A stretch of 11,091 bases of DNA from VFZS01 sp964353255 (GCA_964353255.1 CAYGVJ010000163.1:1-11091), one strand, 5' to 3'; shown: positions 1 through 7,538, numbered from the stretch's first letter. Notes: a model not told the origin generated them from the sequence alone. Numbers and translations are program-made.

Positions 1-43
1 CCTCACCTTGCGCCGATTTCTGCAAGAGGCTCAGTGTACTGTC

Positions 44-67
44 CCGGCTTTCCGGCTTTCCGGCTTT
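44..67. repeat. three perfect tandem copies of an 8-bp unit
   Basis: The unit CCGGCTTT occurs three times head to tail at 44-51, 52-59 and 60-67. Read on the minus strand it is AAAGCCGG repeated directly after the HD-GYP gene, and its last two bases form part of that gene's TAA stop codon (68-66). It has no dyad symmetry or T-run to suggest a terminator. The rest of positions 1-65 shows no recognisable gene. Confidence 0.8.
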
Positions 68-1205
68 ACTTCAACGCGGCGGCGGGCACTTGCGCCGGCT
101 CAGGCCGCGCCGACCGCGAGGGGATGCGCGCGGCGGGCGCCGGTTGTTCGGCAGGGTAGATGCTGGTCTCCCAGAGTTCCCGGAAAAGCCTGTTAAGCGC
201 GGGCTCGCGCCAGCCGCGGCTGGTCTCACGTTCCAGGATCTCGATCGCCTCGGGGCCCGGGAGCGCCGGCTTGTAGGGCCGGGGTGAAGTCAGGGCGTCG
301 TAGATGTCGGCCATCTGGAGGATGCGCGCCAGCAGCGGAACCTCCTCGCCCGCCAGGCCGTCCGGGTAGCCCGAGCCGTCCCAACGCTCATGGTGGCTGC
401 GAATGATGGGCAGCACACCGGCCAGGCTCTTCACCGGCCGGCAGATCTCCTCCCCTTTGATCGGGTGCAGGTGCATGATGCCCCATTCCTGCTTGGTCAG
501 GGGGCCGGGCTTGAACAGGATCGAGTCGGGCACGCTCACCTTGCCGATGTCGTGCAGGAAGGCGCCGCGGTGCAGGGCCAGGAGTTGTGGCCGCGACACC
601 CCGGCTGCCGCTCCCAGGGCCGTGCACATCCGGTCCAGCCGCTTGCAGTGGCCGCTGATGGCCTCGTCGCGCTGCTCGACCGCCTGGCCCAGCACGCATA
701 GAATGGACTCGGCTTCTTCCAGCGAGTCTACGGCCGCCTTCTGGCGCAACAGCGAGGCAATACGCGTCCGGAACAGGGAGGCGTGCAGTGGCCGGGTGAG
801 GAAGTCGTCGGCGCCGGAGGCCAGGCCGGCCACCTCCGTCTCGACGCCCTGGATGCTGGTGATAATCAGCACGGGGATGAGCCGGGTCTTGCGGTTGTCC
901 TTCATCTGGCGGCAGAATTCCAGGCCGCTGATTCCAGCCATCACCAGGTCCGCGACCACCAAGTCCACTTTGGCGCGCTCGAGGATTTCGAAGGCCTCCG
1001 TGGGCCGTGCGGTCTCCAGCAGCCGGTAGCCCGGCTGCTTGAGAATCCCGCGCAGGAGGCGGCGGTTGATCTCCTGGCTATCGATGATGAGGATGGTGGG
1101 GGGCTGGTCGGACTCCGTTAGCTGGTCCTCCCGCAGCAGTTCCCAGCCGTTGACCAGCGGGGACTTCTCCACCGCCTCGGACAGGCCTCCGATTTGACCT
1201 GGCAT
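66..1205 (-). CDS. response regulator with receiver and HD-GYP domains (probable cyclic-di-GMP phosphodiesterase)
   Basis: This is a cytoplasmic two-domain regulator of 379 residues. Residues about 36-155 form a CheY-like receiver with the likely phospho-acceptor D86 (VVADLVM) and T116. Residues about 165-345 form an HD-GYP domain with H186, the HDIGK motif (H218, D219, K222), the signature HHERWDGSGYP at 271-281, and the downstream ADIYDALTSPRPYK segment (D300, D303). HD-GYP proteins hydrolyse cyclic di-GMP, and all the core metal-binding motifs seem intact, so catalytic activity is likely. The receiver is atypical: the usual Asp-Asp pair is D42-S43, and the conserved Lys is R138 (FLTRPL). 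The C-terminal 35 or so residues are Pro/Ala-rich and probably disordered. No histidine kinase is adjacent. The start is uncertain: the ATG at 1205 has no Shine-Dalgarno at normal spacing (a purine-rich GGGGAGGAG lies about 25 bases upstream), and a GTG at codon 12 is an alternative. Confidence 0.93.
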   Translation of the reverse strand: MPGQIGGLSEAVEKSPLVNGWELLREDQLTESDQPPTILIIDSQEINRRLLRGILKQPGYRLLETARPTEAFEILERAKVDLVVADLVMAGISGLEFCRQMKDNRKTRLIPVLIITSIQGVETEVAGLASGADDFLTRPLHASLFRTRIASLLRQKAAVDSLEEAESILCVLGQAVEQRDEAISGHCKRLDRMCTALGAAAGVSRPQLLALHRGAFLHDIGKVSVPDSILFKPGPLTKQEWGIMHLHPIKGEEICRPVKSLAGVLPIIRSHHERWDGSGYPDGLAGEEVPLLARILQMADIYDALTSPRPYKPALPGPEAIEILERETSRGWREPALNRLFRELWETSIYPAEQPAPAARIPSRSARPEPAQVPAAALK

Positions 1206-1279
1206 AGGTTCGCGGGCGAGCCGGACCCTCGCTCCTCCCCCTTATCGACGGAACCAGGCCGGAGATTTAGCCCGCACCC

Positions 1280-1310
1280 TTGCAAAAGCCCAATGCAACC
1301 GGGACACTAT
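1280..1310 (+). promoter_or_regulatory. possible promoter for the DinB-like gene, leaderless type
   Basis: CACTAT at 1305-1310 ends six bases before the ATG at 1317, where a -10 box would sit if transcription began at the start codon. A weak -35 candidate, TTGCAA, is at 1280-1285 with a long 19-bp spacer. On the minus strand the overlapping TATAGT (1311-1306) could serve the HD-GYP gene, so the site may be divergent. The rest of the 111-bp gap between the two start codons shows nothing recognisable. Weak support only. Confidence 0.25.
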
Positions 1311-1316
1311 AGGGTT

Positions 1317-1970
1317 ATGAAACGAGCCAGTCTGGCAGTGATCCTCGCGGCGGCCGCCCTCTCGGGGCAGACCCTCAGCCAGCACGACCGGGAATTCGCC
1401 CTCAGCCACCTGCACGCCACGCGCAAGATGCTGCTGGATGCCATCGCCGGCCTCTCCCAGGCCCAGTGGAAGTTCAAGCCGGAGCCGGAGCGCTGGTCCA
1501 TTGCCGAGTGCGCCGAGCATGTCGCCCTCAGCGAGGACTTCATGTTCCAGCGCGTCCAGAACATGCTGAAGGCGCCCGCTTCCCCGGACAAGAAACCCCA
1601 ATTCAATGAGGAGGAAGTCATGCGGGCGGCCGCTGACCGAACCCAGAAGGTGAAGTCCAACGAGCCCAGCACCCAGCCCCGGGGCCGCTGGGCCACCCCG
1701 GCTGCCCTCAGCCGGCACTTCAAGGAGCGCCGGGACCGCACCCTCCAGTACGTCCGAACGACTCAGGACCCTCTGCGCAGCCACTTCCTGGGCTCCGGAA
1801 CCCCCACCGACGCCCTGGACGCCTATCAGTGGCTGCTTCAGATCGCGGGCCACACCGAGCGGCACGTGGCCCAGATCAACGAAGTGAAGGCGGATCCGCG
1901 CTATCCGAAGTGGTTGACCCTGGGGCCGCGAGCGGTGGTATACTCATCAACAGTGTTGGGTTTCCGTTAA
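1317..1970 (+). CDS. secreted DinB-like protein
   Basis: This is a 217-residue protein from the chosen start. The frame is open from 1194, but the ATG at 1317 begins a clean signal peptide (MKRASLAVILAAAALSG, cleavage near residue 17-20), while the upstream extension is Pro/Arg-rich and looks non-coding. The mature part matches the DinB/YfiT-like four-helix fold: the WSIAECAEHVALSE segment supplies H68 and the AGHTERHVAQI segment supplies H179 and H183, the usual three-histidine metal site. DinB-like proteins include thiol-dependent metalloenzymes, but most are of unknown substrate, and no reaction can be assigned here. The signal peptide puts it outside the cytoplasm, unlike classical DinB/BshC-type enzymes. 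Its 3' end overlaps the probable promoter and the ribosome-binding site of the receptor gene downstream, so the two genes are tightly packed and could be partly co-transcribed. Confidence 0.85.
   Translation: MKRASLAVILAAAALSGQTLSQHDREFALSHLHATRKMLLDAIAGLSQAQWKFKPEPERWSIAECAEHVALSEDFMFQRVQNMLKAPASPDKKPQFNEEEVMRAAADRTQKVKSNEPSTQPRGRWATPAALSRHFKERRDRTLQYVRTTQDPLRSHFLGSGTPTDALDAYQWLLQIAGHTERHVAQINEVKADPRYPKWLTLGPRAVVYSSTVLGFR
1914..1944 (+). promoter_or_regulatory. probable sigma-70-type promoter inside the DinB gene, for the TonB receptor
   Basis: TTGACC at 1914-1919 matches the -35 consensus at five of six bases. TATACT at 1939-1944 matches the -10 consensus at five of six bases. The spacer is 19 bp, longer than the ideal 17. 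Transcription would begin near 1951, about 30 bases before the receptor ATG. The site lies entirely within the last codons of the DinB-like gene. Confidence 0.5.
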
Positions 1971-1974
1971 GGAG
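1969..1974 (+). promoter_or_regulatory. ribosome-binding site of the TonB receptor, overlapping the DinB stop
   Basis: AAGGAG lies six bases before the ATG at 1981, good spacing. Its first two bases are the last two of the TAA stop (1968-1970) of the upstream gene, so a ribosome terminating there would sit on this site. This fixes the receptor start and allows translational coupling. Confidence 0.75.
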
Positions 1975-1980
1975 TGGATC

Positions 1981-4900
1981 ATGAAGAAATCTCAATGTCT
2001 AAGTGTGCCTGTACTCTTGGTGCTCGCGCTGCTGTGCGCCGGTTTCGGCGCCGGCCTGTACGGGCAGGCAGTCAGCGCCAGTCTGGTCGGCACCATCACC
2101 GATGCGTCCGGGGCCGTGGTGCCCGGGGCCAAGGTGGTGATCGTCGAGGTCAATACCAGTTTCAGTCGCTCGACGGCTACCAACGAGAGCGGCTACTACG
2201 GCTTCGGCAACCTTACCCCGGGCGTCTACCGGGTTGAGGTCGAGCAAACCGGGTTCAAGAAAGCGATCCGCGACCGGGCCGACGTGATCGTCAACACCAC
2301 GGTACGGGTGGACCTGCAACTGCAGCCGGGGCAGATCACCGAGTCGATCGAAGTCACCGCCACCACCCCGCTGCTTCAGACCGATCGCTCGGACGTCGGT
2401 CGCAAGTTCGAGGTCCGCCAGGTGCAGGATGTCCCCCTGGCTTACAACCGCAACTTCCAGGGGCTGATGGCTATCATGCCGGGCGTGACGGGCATCGAAC
2501 GGCCCCACTCGGAGTTTTTCAACCCGCAGGACAGCCTGGCCAGCCGGGTCAACGGCCAGGGCCGGTATGCCAACAACGTCCAGTTGGAGGGCATTGACGA
2601 CAACCACCGGACCGGGCTGCTGACGGCGCTGATCCCGCCCATCGAAGCCATCCAGACGGTGGACATCACCACCAGCAACTACGACGCCGAGCTGGGCCGG
2701 GCCGGCGGCGCGGTCATCAACGTGGGCCTCCGCTCGGGCACCAACAATTTCCACGGCAGCCTGTTCGAGTTCAACCGGGTGAGCCGCCTGGCGGCCACGA
2801 ACGTTTTCGCCACCCGGAAGGCGCCCACCACTTACAACCAATACGGGGGCACGCTGGGCGGGCCGATCCGGCACAACAAGACCTTCTTCTTCTCCGATTA
2901 CCAGGCCAACGCCGACCGCCTCGGCGTCGTGACGCGAGTCACTATCCCTACCCCGGACTTCCGCAGGGGCAACCTGGCCGAATCCACGACGACCCTTTAT
3001 GACCCGCTGACCGGCAAGTCGGACGGCACCGGGCGGACCCCGTTCGCTAACAAGCTGATCCCCGACAGCCGCATCAGCCCCATCGCCCGGAAGATCCTGA
3101 ACTTCCTGCCTGCGCCAACCTCTCCGGGCCTAAGCACGAACTTTGAGCTGGCTACCGTGCGCCAGAAGGACTCCCACTCGGCCGACGTGAAGATCGATCA
3201 TCAGTTCAACGAAAGCAACCTACTGATGTACCGTTACAGCATGCAGCGGTTCCGCATTTTCGATCCGAGCACCTACGCCATGCGCGGGGGGCCGAAGGGT
3301 GGCGGCTTCGCGGGGGAGGGCAAGCAGCTCTCGCAGAACACCGCGCTGAACTACACGCACATCTTCAACCAGCGCACCATTGCCGAGTTCCGCCTGGGCG
3401 TGATGCGCTACCGCAATGACGCCAACAACGAGGATACGGGCACTAAGGCCGCCGAAGAGCTGGGCATCCGCGGCGCCAACCTGGACAAGTGGACCAGCGG
3501 GCTGACCAGCTTCAACATCGACGGCTACAGCAACCCCATCGTGGGCTTTTCCGCCAGCCTGCCCTGGATCCGCTCGGAGACCAACTTCGACATGGTGTCG
3601 AACTGGACGCGCACGACGGGCAACCACACCATTAAGGTGGGCGCCGACGTGCGGCGCAACCGCGACGACCTGGCGCAGACGCAGACTTACAACCCGCGCG
3701 GAGTGTTCATTTTCCGGGCCGGTCCGACCTCTATGAACGGCGACCCGCGAACCAGTTTCGCCAACTCGTTTGCCTCCTTCCTGCTGGATGTGCCCAACGA
3801 ATTTGGCCGCGACCTGTCGGGGATCTTCCCCACCTTCCGCCAGACCCAGATCTTCACTTACATCCAGGATAAGTGGCAGGTGACTCCGAAGCTGACCGTG
3901 GACTTCGGCATGCGCCACGAGCTTTACCTGCCGCCCACCACGGTCCACCGGGCCGGGTTCTCCAACTACAACCCGGAGACCAACAGCCTGGAGCTGGCGG
4001 GGGTGGGCAGCATTCCCTGGACCCTCGGGCTCCAGACCGACTGGAAGAACTGGGCGCCTCGGCTCGGCGTGGCCTACCGGCTCACCAAAGGGACCGTCCT
4101 GCGGGCAGGCTACGGGGTCACCATTGACCCGACCTACCCGGACGACAAATGGGCCTTCGCCTTCCCGGTCAAACAGAACAACGCCTTCTTCGCGGAGAAC
4201 TCGTACCTGGCGGCCGGCTCGATGGCGGCGGGGTTCCCGCCCCCGATGGCAGCGCAGATTCCGGAGAGCGGGATCATTCCCAACGCGCCCAAGCAGAACT
4301 ATCTGAGCCTTCGGCGTGACCTGCGCCAGGGCTATCTGCAAGCCTGGAACGTGACCGTGCAGCAGGCGCTGCCCTACAAGTTCGCCCTCGAGGCGGGCTA
4401 CGTGGCCAACCACGCCCTGGGTGTGCTGATCAACCGGAACATCAACGCCAGCATGGTCCTGGGGTCAGGTGCGGCGGGCCAGCCCTTGAACCTGAAGTTC
4501 GGGCGCAAGGAAAACACGAATGTGTGGACTCCATTCGGATCGACTTACCAGTCGCTCCAGGTCAAGCTGGACCGGCGTTTCTCCGAGGGCCTGGTGATTA
4601 CCACGGCCTACACGTACGGCAAGGCCATCAATGTTTCCGACGACAACGGCGGGCTGAACATCAACATCTATCCCGAGATGAACCGTGGCCGCTCTAGTTA
4701 TGACCGCACGCACATGCTGGTGAGCGGCTTCGTGTATGAACTGCCGTTCGGGCGGCACAAGCACTGGGCGCAGTCTGGACCGGCCCGCTGGCTGGTCGGC
4801 GACTGGCAGGTCAGCGGCGGCTTCGCCTCCCAGACCGGCACTCCGCTGGGCATCAGCTACAGCGCGACCACGCTCAACGCTCCGGGCAACGGTAACCGGC

Positions 4901-5244
4901 CCAACCTGAACGGCAAGCCGGAGATCTACGGCGCGGTGGGCAAGGGCGCGAAGTGGTTTGATGTGACCAAGTTCTCCGCTCCGCCGCCCAACACCTTCGG
5001 CACCACGGGCCGGAACATCCTGCAAGGGCCCGGCATCGTGAACTTGAACTTTGCCCTCTTCCGCAAGTTCCCGATCATCGGCGAGCGGCTGGGCGGCGAG
5101 TTGCGCTTCGAGTCGTTCAACTTCACCAACACGCCGCACTTCTCGAACCCGAGCGGCGACATCGGCGGGACCAGTTTCGGCGAAGTGACCGGCGCGGCGG
5201 CGGACCAGCGCACCACCCAGTTCGCGCTGAAGCTCGTCTTTTAG
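1981..5244 (+). CDS. TonB-dependent receptor, Oar-like, with carboxypeptidase-regulatory-like N-terminal domain
   Basis: This is an outer-membrane protein of 1087 residues. A signal peptide spans residues 1 to about 29 (hydrophobic VLLVLALLCAGFGAG, then LYGQA). Residues about 33-118 form a carboxypeptidase-regulatory-like beta-sandwich (VGTITDASGAVVPGAKV; NESGYYGFGNLTPGVYRVEV; TTVRVDLQLQPG). Residues about 120-255 resemble a TonB plug (IEVTATTPLLQTDRSDVG; YANNVQLEGIDDNHR; RAGGAVINVGLRSGTNNFHGS). The rest is the aromatic-rich beta-barrel, ending in FALKLVF with the terminal Phe typical of barrel proteins recognised by the BAM complex. Length and order fit the Oar-like receptors that are abundant in Acidobacteriota. 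These receptors take up or sense large substrates using TonB energy; the ligand cannot be read from sequence. No SusD-like partner and no TonB, ExbB or ExbD gene is nearby. The gene converges on the transglycosylase gene with a 23-bp gap lacking an obvious terminator. Confidence 0.93.
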   Translation: MKKSQCLSVPVLLVLALLCAGFGAGLYGQAVSASLVGTITDASGAVVPGAKVVIVEVNTSFSRSTATNESGYYGFGNLTPGVYRVEVEQTGFKKAIRDRADVIVNTTVRVDLQLQPGQITESIEVTATTPLLQTDRSDVGRKFEVRQVQDVPLAYNRNFQGLMAIMPGVTGIERPHSEFFNPQDSLASRVNGQGRYANNVQLEGIDDNHRTGLLTALIPPIEAIQTVDITTSNYDAELGRAGGAVINVGLRSGTNNFHGSLFEFNRVSRLAATNVFATRKAPTTYNQYGGTLGGPIRHNKTFFFSDYQANADRLGVVTRVTIPTPDFRRGNLAESTTTLYDPLTGKSDGTGRTPFANKLIPDSRISPIARKILNFLPAPTSPGLSTNFELATVRQKDSHSADVKIDHQFNESNLLMYRYSMQRFRIFDPSTYAMRGGPKGGGFAGEGKQLSQNTALNYTHIFNQRTIAEFRLGVMRYRNDANNEDTGTKAAEELGIRGANLDKWTSGLTSFNIDGYSNPIVGFSASLPWIRSETNFDMVSNWTRTTGNHTIKVGADVRRNRDDLAQTQTYNPRGVFIFRAGPTSMNGDPRTSFANSFASFLLDVPNEFGRDLSGIFPTFRQTQIFTYIQDKWQVTPKLTVDFGMRHELYLPPTTVHRAGFSNYNPETNSLELAGVGSIPWTLGLQTDWKNWAPRLGVAYRLTKGTVLRAGYGVTIDPTYPDDKWAFAFPVKQNNAFFAENSYLAAGSMAAGFPPPMAAQIPESGIIPNAPKQNYLSLRRDLRQGYLQAWNVTVQQALPYKFALEAGYVANHALGVLINRNINASMVLGSGAAGQPLNLKFGRKENTNVWTPFGSTYQSLQVKLDRRFSEGLVITTAYTYGKAINVSDDNGGLNINIYPEMNRGRSSYDRTHMLVSGFVYELPFGRHKHWAQSGPARWLVGDWQVSGGFASQTGTPLGISYSATTLNAPGNGNRPNLNGKPEIYGAVGKGAKWFDVTKFSAPPPNTFGTTGRNILQGPGIVNLNFALFRKFPIIGERLGGELRFESFNFTNTPHFSNPSGDIGGTSFGEVTGAAADQRTTQFALKLVF

Positions 5245-5267
5245 GAGGTGCACGCAGGGGCGCGAGG

Positions 5268-5930
5268 TTATCTCTGTGCCTCCGCGGTCGATCCACCGCC
5301 CAGTTTGCCCAGAATGTCCGAGACGTAGTTGATGGTTTCGGGCAACAGCGGCAGGCGGCCGAGGGTGTCCACGCGCCGCGGGCCGGCGTTGTAGGCCCCC
5401 AGCGCCAGCACCAGATTGCCGCCGTAGCGGTCCAGGAGTTGCCGGAGGAATCTGGCCCCGCCGTCGAGGTTCTCCTTGGCGTCGAAGGGGTTGCCGACTC
5501 CCAGGTCGGCAGCCGTGCCGGGCATGAGCTGCATCAGCCCCTGGGCGCCCTTCGAGGAAACCGCGCACGGCAGGTAGGCGGATTCCTTCTCGATCACCGC
5601 CCGCAGCAGGTCGGGGGTGAGTCCCTCGCGCTGGGCGATCCGCTCCACCAGGGGCCCGATCTGTTCCGGCGGCACGGGGTCGCATTCCGACTCCCGGGTC
5701 AGCGCCGCTACCGCGATCAGCGGCGCGGTCCACGGCGCGGTGAAGAATGGATCGCTCAGGGTCTGGGCGCCCTGCTGGGCGCGCACCGCAGCGCGCTGTT
5801 TTTCAACCGCTTCGCGCTGCCTCTGAACGGATTGCTCGACGGCCGCCCGCGCCTTCTGGTAGGGGTCGGGAGCCTGCGCGGAGGCCGCCGCGGCGGCCCA
5901 CACCAGTAGTACAATCCTTCCTGTCCGCAC
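5268..5930 (-). CDS. secreted lytic transglycosylase, SLT (goose-lysozyme-like) domain
   Basis: This is a 220-residue exported protein that probably cleaves the MurNAc-GlcNAc bonds of peptidoglycan, forming 1,6-anhydro ends. The N-terminus MRTGRIVLLVWAAAAASAQA is a signal peptide. Residues about 24-55 are rich in Gln, Arg, Glu and Ala and probably form a coiled coil. Residues about 90-205 are the SLT domain, with catalytic Glu E116 in the EKESAYLP motif, the SSKGAQGLMQLMPGTA motif at 125-140, and ALGAYNAGPRRVD at 176-188, all as in family 1 lytic transglycosylases. The start is a GTG at 5930, and no strong Shine-Dalgarno is visible. The gene is divergent from the Tat-signal gene, with about 33 bp between starts, so promoters must overlap the neighbouring coding regions. 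GATAGT on the minus strand at 5944-5939 is a weak -10 candidate. Confidence 0.9.
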   Translation of the reverse strand: MRTGRIVLLVWAAAAASAQAPDPYQKARAAVEQSVQRQREAVEKQRAAVRAQQGAQTLSDPFFTAPWTAPLIAVAALTRESECDPVPPEQIGPLVERIAQREGLTPDLLRAVIEKESAYLPCAVSSKGAQGLMQLMPGTAADLGVGNPFDAKENLDGGARFLRQLLDRYGGNLVLALGAYNAGPRRVDTLGRLPLLPETINYVSDILGKLGGGSTAEAQR

Positions 5931-5953
5931 TCGAATTCACTATCGGATGAAGT

Positions 5954-5958
5954 GGAGG
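5954..5958 (+). promoter_or_regulatory. ribosome-binding site favouring a TTG start at 5964
   Basis: GGAGG is five bases upstream of TTG at 5964, ideal spacing. The alternative in-frame GTG at 5952 overlaps this motif and has no Shine-Dalgarno of its own. The TTG start also places the twin-arginine motif at residues 6-7, typical of Tat signals. Confidence 0.65.
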
Positions 5959-5963
5959 CGAAC

Positions 5964-7421
5964 TTGAGCAAGACAAATCGTCGAGATTTCCTAAAGACCG
6001 CCGCGGTCGCGATGGCCGCACCGCCGACCGCCAAGAAGATGATCGGCATCCAGGTGGGCGCGGTCTCCTTCGTAGACGAGGGCGTCGAACGGGTCCTGGA
6101 CATCTTCCAGCAACGCGCCTACGTCAACACCCTGTTCCTGGCCACCTTCACCTACGGCCGCGGTATCGCGGGGCGCCAGGTGCCTGGCCAGCGGCTCCCG
6201 GATCACGGCAAGCAGGAGTACGATACCGACTTTCACGGCGGCAACTACGCCACCGCACACTCGGAATACTACAGAGAGACGGTCCTGAAGCAGACCCGGG
6301 CGCCCGACCACGGCAACCTGGACATCTTGGCCGAGGTCCTGCCGGCCGCCAGGAAACGGGGCATGAAGGTAGTCTGCTGGTTCGAGGATGTCTGGCGCAA
6401 GGACGTGCCGGACATCGAGCTGGCCCAGGAGCGCGATCTGTATGACCGGAACGCTGCCACGCTCTGTTTCAACAACCCGGAAGTGCGTAACTTCTGGCTG
6501 GGGTTGGTCGAGGACTACGCCCGCTCCTACGAGATTGACGGCCTGATGTGGGGGTGCGAACGGCAGGGGCCGCTGGGAAACGCCATCGGCGCCCGGCACG
6601 GCGGCGCCTCGAGCAACCCGGGCCGGGTGACCTGCTTCTGCGGATTCTGCGAGAGCAAGGCGCGCCAGCAGGGGATCAGCCTCGAGCGGGTGCGCGAGGG
6701 CTACCGCGCGCTCGAACAGCTCGTCGAGCAAACGCGCGCGCGGAAGCGCCCGGTGGACGGCGCCTTCGTCACTTTCTGGCGCATTCTGCTGCGCAATCCC
6801 GAAATCCTGGCCTGGGAGACGTTCTGGACCGACAGCCTGCGCGAGACTTACCGCGCCATCTTCCAGAAGGCGAAGTCCATCCGGCCTGAGCTCCTGGTGG
6901 GTTGGCACATCTGGCACAATAACTCCTTCAGCCCGCTGTACCGCGCCGAGCAGGATTACCCGGAGCTGGCCAGGCACTCGGATTTCCTGAAAGTCGTCAT
7001 GTACCACAACTGCGGCGGCGAGCGGATGGCTTCCTACATCGCCAGCGTCGCGGGCACCATCTTCGCCGACGTTCCCCCGGAGCAGTTGCTGGAATTCGAG
7101 TACCGGGTGATGAACTACGCCGAGCGCGGCTACCGGGACATACCCACCCGCGGGCTGTCGAGCGATTACGTCTACCGCGAGACCCGGCGCGCTCTGGAGG
7201 GCGTCGCCGGAACGAACACCCAGATCTGGCCGGGCCTCGACATCGACGTTCCCACCGGGGCGCGCCACTCGAAGAGCACGCCGGCCGGGACCAAGGCGGC
7301 GGTGCTGGCCGCCTTGCGGGCCGGCGCGCACGGCGTGCTGCTTTCGCGGAAGTACTCGGAGATGCGCCTCGCCAACCTGAGCGGAGCGGGCGCAGCGCTC
7401 AAGGAGTTTGGGTTGGCCTGA
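5964..7421 (+). CDS. Tat-signal protein, putative glycoside-hydrolase-like TIM barrel
   Basis: This is a 485-residue protein from the TTG start (489 if the GTG at 5952 is used). The N-terminus MSKTNRRDFLKTAAVAMAAP carries a twin-arginine export motif (NRRDFLK), though its hydrophobic stretch is short. The body has alternating strand and helix segments as in TIM-barrel glycosidase-like proteins: NLDILAEVLPAARKRGMKV then VCWFEDVW near 118-144, NPEVRNFWLGLVEDYARSY near 171-189, then EIDGLMWGCER with E199 as a plausible acid residue, and later a strand LLVGWHIWHNN. A Cys cluster C224-F-C226-xx-C229 (CFCGFC) follows the putative active-site strand; similar clusters occur in uncharacterised hydrolase-like families and could bind metal. 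No specific family, substrate or reaction can be named. It may act on glycans imported by, or released for, the nearby receptor, but that is inference from proximity alone. Confidence 0.8.
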   Translation: MSKTNRRDFLKTAAVAMAAPPTAKKMIGIQVGAVSFVDEGVERVLDIFQQRAYVNTLFLATFTYGRGIAGRQVPGQRLPDHGKQEYDTDFHGGNYATAHSEYYRETVLKQTRAPDHGNLDILAEVLPAARKRGMKVVCWFEDVWRKDVPDIELAQERDLYDRNAATLCFNNPEVRNFWLGLVEDYARSYEIDGLMWGCERQGPLGNAIGARHGGASSNPGRVTCFCGFCESKARQQGISLERVREGYRALEQLVEQTRARKRPVDGAFVTFWRILLRNPEILAWETFWTDSLRETYRAIFQKAKSIRPELLVGWHIWHNNSFSPLYRAEQDYPELARHSDFLKVVMYHNCGGERMASYIASVAGTIFADVPPEQLLEFEYRVMNYAERGYRDIPTRGLSSDYVYRETRRALEGVAGTNTQIWPGLDIDVPTGARHSKSTPAGTKAAVLAALRAGAHGVLLSRKYSEMRLANLSGAGAALKEFGLA

Positions 7422-7458
7422 AACCTGTGCACGGCCAGCAGGAGCAGACGGATAGATG

Positions 7459-7464
7459 TATACT
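7459..7464 (+). promoter_or_regulatory. possible -10 element for the first paralogue
   Basis: TATACT lies in the 117-bp gap between the Tat-signal gene and the first paralogue, and is the same hexamer as the proposed receptor -10. No good -35 is found 16-19 bp upstream. Transcription would begin near 7471, leaving a leader of about 70 bases. The rest of this gap holds no other recognisable element or terminator. Confidence 0.35.
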
Positions 7465-7527
7465 TAACTGAAGCCCGGTGGGCGACATGGAAATCCCGGA
7501 GAAGCAGGTTCTCAGGGGGCTGGGCTC

Positions 7528-7533
7528 GGGGAG
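7528..7533 (+). promoter_or_regulatory. ribosome-binding site of the first paralogue
   Basis: GGGGAG sits five bases before the ATG at 7539. It supports that start and contrasts with the second paralogue, which has no such motif. Confidence 0.65.
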
Positions 7534-7538
7534 ATAAA

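Noticed and set aside
1194..1316. upstream extension of the DinB-like reading frame
   Set aside because: The extension is Pro/Arg/Ser-rich, would put the hydrophobic signal segment about 40 residues inside the protein, and overlaps the HD-GYP start; the ATG at 1317 gives a normal signal peptide.
3220..4413. 397-residue open frame on the minus strand inside the TonB receptor gene
   Set aside because: It is antisense to a clearly recognisable receptor, shows no domain or signal, and has the His/Val/Arg/Gly bias of the complement of a GC-rich gene.
5245..5267. possible bidirectional terminator between the convergent receptor and transglycosylase genes
   Set aside because: The 23 bases contain no stem-loop with a T-run on either strand.
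4465..5733. 422-residue minus-strand open frame overlapping the receptor end and the transglycosylase gene
   Set aside because: It is antisense to the receptor and out of frame with the transglycosylase, whose SLT motifs lie in the other minus frame.
5991..7331. 446-residue minus-strand open frame opposite the Tat-signal gene
   Set aside because: No recognisable motif; the plus strand has a Tat signal, a ribosome-binding site and a coherent fold pattern.
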